Positions 1-4,473 of a stretch of 5,667 nucleotides of DNA are shown piece after piece. Below the pieces are notes generated by a model. It was not told the origin of the DNA, ran no database searches, and was given only the letters and a program-made list of their open reading frames with translations. Position 1 is the stretch's first letter, and every line of letters begins with the position of its first letter. The stretch spans positions 1,818 to 7,484 of the forward strand of contig DBZV01000214.1 of NCBI GenBank assembly GCA_002311865.1, written 5' to 3'. Both the position numbers and the translations under genes were made by a program. This stretch comes from Dehalococcoidia bacterium UBA1151. GTDB lineage: Bacteria > Chloroflexota > Dehalococcoidia > Lucifugimonadales > Lucifugimonadaceae.

Positions 1-629
1 ATGCGCTCGGTCAGTTTTGCCACTTCGGGGCACCGTTTCAAGAAGGAGTTGAGGACCTGACGATCACCACCCAGCGCCAGGTAGTCGACCTCTCTAGAGC
101 GCTGACCAATCCGATCTTTGAAGTCGCGGCAGGCCTTGTCGAAGAGTTCCCGTACCCACTTCTCACGGTTGCGTTCGAAGCGGCGTTGCGATTGGCCGCC
201 CTTTTTGTGCTGCCCCTTGACATAGCGAGTATCAGACTTGGTGATGAGAACTTCGCCGTCCTTGGCGAGTCCTATTGAGTATGCCCCAAGCCTGAGCAGC
301 ACAATGGCAACCAGCCGGGGCGTATTGATGAACTCGATCAGTGGATCCAGCCCATCGAAGTCTTCAAGAACGATTGGTGTTGGGAATGAGCCTGCGATCG
401 CAAGTTGCGTCTCTCCTGATTGAATCCAGATGTATCCGGCTGAACCGTTCCTCACAGTATCTGGAGGCCATGAGTCATCTTCGGGGCGGTTATCTGTCCG
501 CTCCTCGCCAATGAACCGGAGCGTGATCGGCTCTCGAGTGGACTCAATCTCGTGGACCAGTCTTATGAGTTGGGGCGAATTAAGTCCGCGGCTTTGTCCG
601 GATTCGGGTAGCAGGCTTTGCGTGGTCAT
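1..629 (-). CDS. VLRF1-domain peptidyl-tRNA hydrolase / Vms1-like release factor (acVLRF1 type), 3' end cut by window edge
   Basis: Reading the minus strand from the ATG at 629 gives 209 residues with no stop before the window edge, so the C-terminus is missing. The key sequence is at residues 134-153: TRYVKGQHKKGGQSQRRFER. A basic run leads into a Gly-Gly-Gln-Ser-Gln loop (144-148) and an Arg-rich helix. This is the hallmark loop of the VLRF1 domain (Vms1/ANKZF1 in eukaryotes, acVLRF1 in bacteria), an eRF1-like fold whose loop glutamine releases nascent chains from tRNA on stalled ribosomes. Gln148 fits the GxxQ spacing; Gln146 also makes a literal GGQ. A later segment (183-190, YLALGGDR) resembles the conserved Gly-Gly-Asp of this domain. 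About 209 residues is close to the expected full length. No clear ribosome binding site precedes 629. An in-frame ATG at 671 would add 14 residues and overlap the upstream gene by 16 bases. It lies 26 bases behind the racemase-like gene. The family call comes from motif recognition, not a search. Confidence 0.78.
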   Translation of the reverse strand, partial: MTTQSLLPESGQSRGLNSPQLIRLVHEIESTREPITLRFIGEERTDNRPEDDSWPPDTVRNGSAGYIWIQSGETQLAIAGSFPTPIVLEDFDGLDPLIEFINTPRLVAIVLLRLGAYSIGLAKDGEVLITKSDTRYVKGQHKKGGQSQRRFERNREKWVRELFDKACRDFKDRIGQRSREVDYLALGGDRQVLNSFLKRCPEVAKLTER

Positions 630-655
630 GGGAATGCATCGGGCGCGACGGTCAG

Positions 656-1822
656 CTAAGTCGCTGACCATCGGCGGCCGTTGCTGGACATCAGTTCTTC
701 ATTCAGGGTAGCGCCAATTCCGTAGCCATCGGGGATGAAGAGTTGACCATCGTGGATATGCTCAGCCGGTTCGAGGACCGTCGCTCGCCAATCGACCTCC
801 CACACGGCATGCTCAAGCGGGCGTGAGCCGTTGAATGCCGCGGTGGCGTGTGCGCTGGCGAGCATGGAGACCGGACCGGCCGGGCTGTGCATGGAGACTG
901 AGCCGGGAGAGATCGCCTCAAGGGCGTTGCCGATGAGCACTGCCTCGCCAGCGCCGCCACAGTACTTCACATCTGGCATCACAACGTCCGTGACGTTGGC
1001 AGCGATAAGCGATTGGAACACATTGACTCCGTACGCGTCCTCTGCGCCAGCCACATCCATCGTCGCGGCTGCGTTGATTGCGGCGAGATCGTCCCGATGC
1101 GTCCGGTAGCTCACGGGCTCTTCGTACCAGGCCACGCCTCGGGCGGCCAGTTCTGGCTCCAGTGCAAGTGCTGACTCGAGGTCAAATCGGCTGTGGCAGT
1201 CCACGAACAGGTTTACTTTGTCTCCAATGGCTTCCTTCACGGCTGCGATACGGTCCAGACCTGCTTTTGCCTCATCGGGGAGACCAGAGCCGTCAAATGG
1301 CGCCTTGCACTCGTCAAATGGAGCGCACTTGATGTTGCCGAAGCCCTCTTCCGCGGCCCGTTCTGCAACCGCCGCGAACGATGCGGGTGAACGGTTGGAG
1401 TCGCCAGAGTCACTCTTGAGCATCGATCGGTTGATGTTGCCGTAAAGCTCAACCGATTCGATAACGCTGCCTCCGAGTAGGCGATAAAGCGGTACTTCGG
1501 CGATCTGGGCCTGTGCATCGAGTATTGCGTTTCTGATGGCGGTGATCGCGGTCGCTAGAACGCGGTCGCTTTGAAGAAATGCGGGTGAGAGTCCAACCAT
1601 GTCCGGGATTTTCGTCTCATCCGTGATTTCCTCGTCCCGCAGTTCTTCAACCATCTGGGCGATGGCGCGCGCGACCGCGATGGAGTTGACTCCATAGGAG
1701 AACTCGGCGAGTCCCGTTACTCCGTCGGCGTTGCTGAGTTCCAGGAAGTACCAGTGGGATCCGCCGCGCACTGGAAGCTCCGTAAACACGGCCTGCGTGA
1801 TTCTGAACGGTTCGGAAGTCAT
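656..1822 (-). CDS. Enolase-superfamily protein, mandelate racemase/muconate lactonizing enzyme type
   Basis: This 388-residue protein has the usual length and order of the superfamily: an N-terminal capping domain (about 1-125), then a modified TIM barrel (about 128-360) and a C-terminal cap return. Predicted Mg2+ ligands are Asp208 (LFVDCH), Glu234 or Glu235 (WYEEP) and Glu261 (AGAED). Asp284 (MPDVKYCGG) and His312 (SMHSPAGP) form a mandelate-racemase-like His-Asp dyad. The second barrel strand carries one lysine, Lys165 (NIKCAP), instead of the usual KxK. Such enzymes abstract the proton alpha to a carboxylate to an enediolate intermediate and then racemise, dehydrate or cycloisomerise; which of these applies is not readable here. 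A duplicated APFD motif follows Lys165. The ATG at 1822 is the only plausible start, since the upstream frame holds no ATG, GTG or TTG before it runs into the oxidoreductase gene. No strong Shine-Dalgarno is seen, so coupling to the gene 35 bases upstream is likely. Cytoplasmic; no signal peptide. Confidence 0.9.
   Translation of the reverse strand: MTSEPFRITQAVFTELPVRGGSHWYFLELSNADGVTGLAEFSYGVNSIAVARAIAQMVEELRDEEITDETKIPDMVGLSPAFLQSDRVLATAITAIRNAILDAQAQIAEVPLYRLLGGSVIESVELYGNINRSMLKSDSGDSNRSPASFAAVAERAAEEGFGNIKCAPFDECKAPFDGSGLPDEAKAGLDRIAAVKEAIGDKVNLFVDCHSRFDLESALALEPELAARGVAWYEEPVSYRTHRDDLAAINAAATMDVAGAEDAYGVNVFQSLIAANVTDVVMPDVKYCGGAGEAVLIGNALEAISPGSVSMHSPAGPVSMLASAHATAAFNGSRPLEHAVWEVDWRATVLEPAEHIHDGQLFIPDGYGIGATLNEELMSSNGRRWSAT
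1279..1332 (-). repeat. Two-unit 21-base direct repeat inside the racemase-like gene
   Basis: The ten bases CGTCAAATGG occur at 1291-1300 and again at 1312-1321, exactly 21 bases apart and in frame. They encode two copies of Ala-Pro-Phe-Asp at residues 167-170 and 174-177, just behind the predicted catalytic Lys165. The flanks have diverged, so the boundaries given are approximate. The simplest reading is an old in-frame duplication of seven codons that lengthens the loop after the second barrel strand; chance similarity of short coding stretches is possible. Confidence 0.5.
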
Positions 1823-1857
1823 GACGTGTCTGGCATGCAGGAATCGGGCAATGGCAC

Positions 1858-3036
1858 CTAGAGACCTTCGGGCCGCTGCCGGTATTCGGCGAACTTATCG
1901 GAGTTCTCGAACTCGTCGATGTCGATACGAATCCCGCCGAGAGAGTCTGATACGTTCGCTGCCAGGACTGCCGCAAGCGAGTTCATGCTTGACCGGAATG
2001 AGTTGCGCCGCAGCGACGGATCGGACTCAGAGATTGATCGCGCGAACTGGCGACTGATCTCCATTGTGCTATTCGGCCCCATCGGGTTTGTCTCTGGTCC
2101 TTCGGCGAGTACCGTGCGCAACTGCTCGCGGGTGGGCCGAGATGCCGGTGGGTAGTCACTGCCGCCGTAGCTGTAGACCGCGAGGTCATCTTCGAAGGCG
2201 ATGTGGGCCTCAGGAGTGTGAATGTACTCGATCTTCTCGTTGTAGTAGGAGCGCGCCGGCTTGGTGAAGATGATGTTGGCAATGCCGCCGCGCTTGAAGC
2301 CGTAGACTACGGTGTACGCGGTGGGATTGTCGCCCTGCGTCTCCTGGAGGTCTTCAGGACGATCAACATAAGCGGCCTGGACCCACTCCACGTCATCGCT
2401 GACCCAGTAGCGGATCTGGTCTGTCTGGTGGATGCCGGCCTCGACCATGCTTGTGCCTGACCACGCCCGGTTCGCAGTCCACACTCGGTTCTTGGGGCCG
2501 CCCTGGCGCTCGGTTGGCGAGTGCTTCGCGCTGTGGCCTTCAACGGAGCCAAGTGAGACCGCCATTGCTGAGGCAAGTTGCTTATCAGCCATATAGTCGT
2601 GGATGGCCGTATACCAGGGATCGTAGCGCTTCTGGAACCCAACGACGCTTGCCACGCCTGCCTTATCGATGGCGTCTGCCTGGCTCTTGATCTCATCGTA
2701 GAAGAGGCTCTGCGGCTTCTCGGCAAATATGTGGACGCCTTTTGCGACCGTTCGTTCGATCTCACCTCGGTGCTGGTTGGGCGGCATTACGAACCAGACG
2801 GCATCGGGTTTGGCTGTGTCGACCATCTCATCGACGTCTGTGAAGAGCTGCGTGCTGCCCCGTTTGTAGTCGGGAACGTAGCCCTGGATCTTGGTCTCGG
2901 CGAGGTTCTCCTCGAACGGGTCTGCGAGGGCGACCAGTTGGACTTCTTCATCCACCTGGAGGCTCACGATGGATTTGAGGTGTTGAAGTCCTCGCTGTCC
3001 AATTCCAACTACTGCGACCTTGAGGGCTCCTGCCAT
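1858..3036 (-). CDS. Gfo/Idh/MocA family NAD(P)-dependent oxidoreductase
   Basis: This 392-residue protein begins with a Rossmann fold: VAVVGIGQRG (7-16) is the dinucleotide-binding glycine loop, and Asp39 (ALADP) closes strand two, which favours NAD over NADP. Glu-Lys-Pro at 106-108 (FAEKPQS) is the family signature with catalytic Lys107. The C-terminal alpha/beta domain starts near 133 (GFQKRYDPWY) and contains EAGIHQTDQIRYW (199-211), matching the GxHxxD part of the active-site motif (His203, Asp206). The Asp usually found four residues before that His is Glu199. Members oxidise or reduce a hydroxyl/keto group on sugars, inositols, sugar acids and related compounds; the substrate here is unknown. 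No signal peptide is visible, so it should be cytoplasmic. The start at 3036 is supported by a GGAG at 3047-3050. It leads the minus-strand group and is divergent from the dehydratase-like gene. Confidence 0.92.
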   Translation of the reverse strand: MAGALKVAVVGIGQRGLQHLKSIVSLQVDEEVQLVALADPFEENLAETKIQGYVPDYKRGSTQLFTDVDEMVDTAKPDAVWFVMPPNQHRGEIERTVAKGVHIFAEKPQSLFYDEIKSQADAIDKAGVASVVGFQKRYDPWYTAIHDYMADKQLASAMAVSLGSVEGHSAKHSPTERQGGPKNRVWTANRAWSGTSMVEAGIHQTDQIRYWVSDDVEWVQAAYVDRPEDLQETQGDNPTAYTVVYGFKRGGIANIIFTKPARSYYNEKIEYIHTPEAHIAFEDDLAVYSYGGSDYPPASRPTREQLRTVLAEGPETNPMGPNSTMEISRQFARSISESDPSLRRNSFRSSMNSLAAVLAANVSDSLGGIRIDIDEFENSDKFAEYRQRPEGL

Positions 3037-3046
3037 CTCTTACTTA

Positions 3047-3050
3047 CTCC
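3047..3050 (-). promoter_or_regulatory. Ribosome binding site of the oxidoreductase gene
   Basis: On the minus strand GGAG lies ten bases upstream of the ATG at 3036. The spacing is slightly long, but it is the only Shine-Dalgarno-like core nearby and supports the chosen start. Confidence 0.5.
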
Positions 3051-3074
3051 AATGCGATCAGGTGAAATTTAGTT

Positions 3075-3103
3075 GCGTCATCGTGAAAAAATGGTCCTGA
3101 CGC
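3075..3103. repeat. Spaced inverted repeat, GCGTCA / TGACGC
   Basis: GCGTCA at 3075-3080 is matched by its exact reverse complement TGACGC at 3098-3103, with a 17-base spacer; half-site centres are 23 bases apart, about two helical turns. A further TGACG occurs at 3204-3208, just downstream of the proposed rightward promoter. It may be a binding site for a dimeric regulator, but six-base arms also arise by chance. Confidence 0.3.
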
Positions 3104-3119
3104 GCTGCCATTTTGGCGC
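3102..3119. repeat. Imperfect palindrome in the divergent region
   Basis: GCGC-T-GCCA, then TTT, then TGGC-GC forms an imperfect inverted repeat with a one-base bulge, centred near 3112. It overlaps the right arm of the spaced repeat at 3098-3103. It could be an operator; it has no T-tract, so it is not an intrinsic terminator. Confidence 0.25.
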
Positions 3120-3168
3120 AGAACCGGGTGGCCGAGTCTACCATGCAGGCTGATGAATTATGGCCGTG

Positions 3169-3197
3169 TTGACTCATGTTTGGAATAGGCGTTAGAT
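3169..3197 (+). promoter_or_regulatory. Candidate sigma-70-type promoter for the dehydratase-like gene
   Basis: TTGACT at 3169-3174 matches five of six consensus -35 bases. Exactly 17 bases downstream is TTAGAT (3192-3197), a poor -10 with three of six matches. Transcription would start near 3204, leaving a leader of about 40 bases. The good -35 and ideal spacing argue for it; the weak -10 means it may be activator-dependent or not real. Confidence 0.4.
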
Positions 3198-3232
3198 GGT
3201 GCCTGACGACCTGGCCTGTCGAACGGGATGTG

Positions 3233-3238
3233 AAAGGA
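3233..3238 (+). promoter_or_regulatory. Ribosome binding site of the dehydratase-like gene
   Basis: AAAGGA lies seven bases upstream of the ATG at 3246. Core and spacing are near ideal, which fixes this start. Confidence 0.75.
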
Positions 3239-3245
3239 CCTTGCT

Positions 3246-4391
3246 ATGAAAGTCACGGAAGTGCAGACGCACCTGGCGGCTGGCTGGACGTTTGTCAAAG
3301 TCCTGACGGATGAAGGTATTTACGGCGTTGGTGAAGTTCATCCGGCGAGTGGCACGGGCGGGACGCCATTTGCTTCGAGGGCCGCGATTGAGTACCACGC
3401 TGAGTATCTGATCGGAAAAGACCCGCGGGAGATTGAGCGCAACTGGCAGCACATGTTCCGACGCTGTCTCTTCCGGGGCGGCTCAGACGCGATGGCCGCG
3501 CTGGGCGGCATTGATATGGCGGTGTGGGACATTGCTGGCAAGGCCGCTGGCCTCCCGGTACACAAGTTGATTGGCGGGCCGACGCGTGATCAGATTCGCG
3601 TTTACGCGCATCTGGGCGGCGAGACGCCGGAGATCATGGCGGAGAACGCTATTGCATTGAAGGAAGAGGGCTACACAGCGCTTCGGTACTACCCGATTGG
3701 CTCATTTAACGCCTCCACCATGCCTGGTTACCAGGAGTTGGTGCATATTGCCGTTTCTTACACTGCGGCGGTGCGGGAGGCCGTTGGCCCGGACCTCGAT
3801 CTGATGATCGATGTGGTGAATCGGCTGACGCCACCAGAAGCGATCGCGATCGGGCGGGCGCTGGAGCCGTATGGACTTTACTTCTTCGAGGACCCCATTG
3901 AGCCGGACAGTATTGATGCGATGGCGCATGTTGCAGCCAACGTGCCGATGCCGGTGGCGTCCGGCGAGCGGCTGTACACGATCTACCAGTTCCAGGAGTT
4001 AGTTAATAAGAACGCATCTGCGTATGCGCGACCGGACATGAGCCTGGTGGGCGGCATTACGAACATGAGAAAGATCGCGGCGATCTGTGAAGCCGCGTAT
4101 GTAGGCGTCGCGCCGCACAACCCGCTCAGCCCAATCATGACGGCGGCCAACGTACAGTTCGATGCTGCCACGCACAACATCGCGATTCAGGAGTACCGGC
4201 CGACGGAGGCGACTGAAGCCACGGCAGAGCTTGTCGATCAGCCAGTCGAAATCAAAGACGGCCACCTGCAGATTCCAGATCGGCCTGGCCTGGGCATTGA
4301 TCTCAACCTTGAGGCGTTCAAGCACCATCCTCCTGAACGTCGAGCGCGACCCCTGCTAACGACGAGCGATGGCGCATTGCGGGACTACTGA
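3246..4391 (+). CDS. Enolase-superfamily protein, acid-sugar dehydratase-like (galactonate/mannonate dehydratase relatives)
   Basis: This 381-residue protein follows the layout of DgoD- and ManD-type dehydratases: capping domain to about 112, TIM barrel to about 320, and a C-terminal cap segment ending in a PGLGID motif (347-352) and a short tail. Predicted Mg2+ ligands are Asp189 (MIDVVNRLTP), Glu215 (FFEDP) and Glu241 (SGERL). Asp264 (RPDMS) and His291 (APHNPLSP) form the His-Asp dyad, and Glu316 (IQEY) sits where relatives have a conserved glutamate. Arg147 (LRYYP) occupies the second-strand base position. DgoD and ManD have a histidine in an Asp-x-His motif after the first metal ligand; here it is Val191, so the general acid used by those enzymes is absent. 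The likely chemistry is dehydration or epimerisation of a sugar acid or other hydroxy acid; calling it galactonate dehydratase would be unsafe. It leads the plus-strand group with a good ribosome binding site. Cytoplasmic. Confidence 0.9.
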   Translation: MKVTEVQTHLAAGWTFVKVLTDEGIYGVGEVHPASGTGGTPFASRAAIEYHAEYLIGKDPREIERNWQHMFRRCLFRGGSDAMAALGGIDMAVWDIAGKAAGLPVHKLIGGPTRDQIRVYAHLGGETPEIMAENAIALKEEGYTALRYYPIGSFNASTMPGYQELVHIAVSYTAAVREAVGPDLDLMIDVVNRLTPPEAIAIGRALEPYGLYFFEDPIEPDSIDAMAHVAANVPMPVASGERLYTIYQFQELVNKNASAYARPDMSLVGGITNMRKIAAICEAAYVGVAPHNPLSPIMTAANVQFDAATHNIAIQEYRPTEATEATAELVDQPVEIKDGHLQIPDRPGLGIDLNLEAFKHHPPERRARPLLTTSDGALRDY

Positions 4392-4473
4392 TCCTCGGGG
4401 GATATGGGCCATAATGACTACCCTTCAACGTCACGAATGACTTCAGACCGGTTCAGGCTAACTGGGAGCACCG
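4392..4473 (+). promoter_or_regulatory. Spacer between dehydratase-like and amidohydrolase genes, with possible -10 box
   Basis: This 82-base gap is longer than the leftward gaps. It contains GGCCATAAT at 4407-4415; the same nine bases occur on the minus strand at 3165-3157, upstream of the oxidoreductase. CATAAT resembles a -10 element, but no good -35 lies at the right distance. AATGACT occurs at 4413-4419 and 4436-4442, 23 bases apart. No hairpin plus T-tract is seen, so read-through from the upstream gene is expected and an internal promoter is only possible. Confidence 0.35.
4464..4468 (+). promoter_or_regulatory. Ribosome binding site of the amidohydrolase gene
   Basis: GGGAG ends five bases before the ATG at 4474. 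A TAA in the same frame at 4459-4461 excludes any earlier start, so this site and start codon belong together. Confidence 0.7.

Larger units (their letters stand above)
3037..3245. promoter_or_regulatory. Divergent intergenic region between the two gene groups
   Basis: This 209-base stretch separates the starts of the leftward oxidoreductase and the rightward dehydratase-like gene, so it must carry the promoters of both unless transcription enters from outside. It is more AT-rich in places than the flanking genes (for example the A-run at 3086-3091) and shows no long ORF of its own. It holds a weak rightward promoter candidate, a possible leftward -10 (CATAAT on the minus strand, 3162-3157), and two imperfect or spaced inverted repeats that could be operator sites. 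None of these elements is strong enough on sequence alone to name a regulator. Confidence 0.75.

Noticed and set aside
38..223. A 61-codon minus-strand open frame
   Set aside because: It is out of frame with the VLRF1 reading frame that spans the same bases and carries the conserved loop.
238..711. Two adjacent plus-strand open frames (238-423 and 430-711)
   Set aside because: Both are antisense to the VLRF1 gene and the end of the racemase-like gene; neither shows a known motif or ribosome binding site.
2307..2765. A 152-codon open frame on the minus strand
   Set aside because: It is in another frame within the oxidoreductase gene and its translation is Ser/Arg-rich low-quality sequence typical of a shadow frame.
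2578..3072. A 164-codon open frame on the plus strand
   Set aside because: It lies antisense to the well-supported oxidoreductase, has no recognisable motif, and its length is explained by codon bias of the real gene on the other strand.
3037..3245. Possible small RNA or riboswitch in the divergent region
   Set aside because: No conserved riboswitch core, tRNA-like fold or terminator hairpin could be recognised; short leaders explain the spacing.
4392..4473. Possible terminator between the dehydratase-like and amidohydrolase genes
   Set aside because: Only a short ACCGGT palindrome is present, with no stable stem and no following T-tract.
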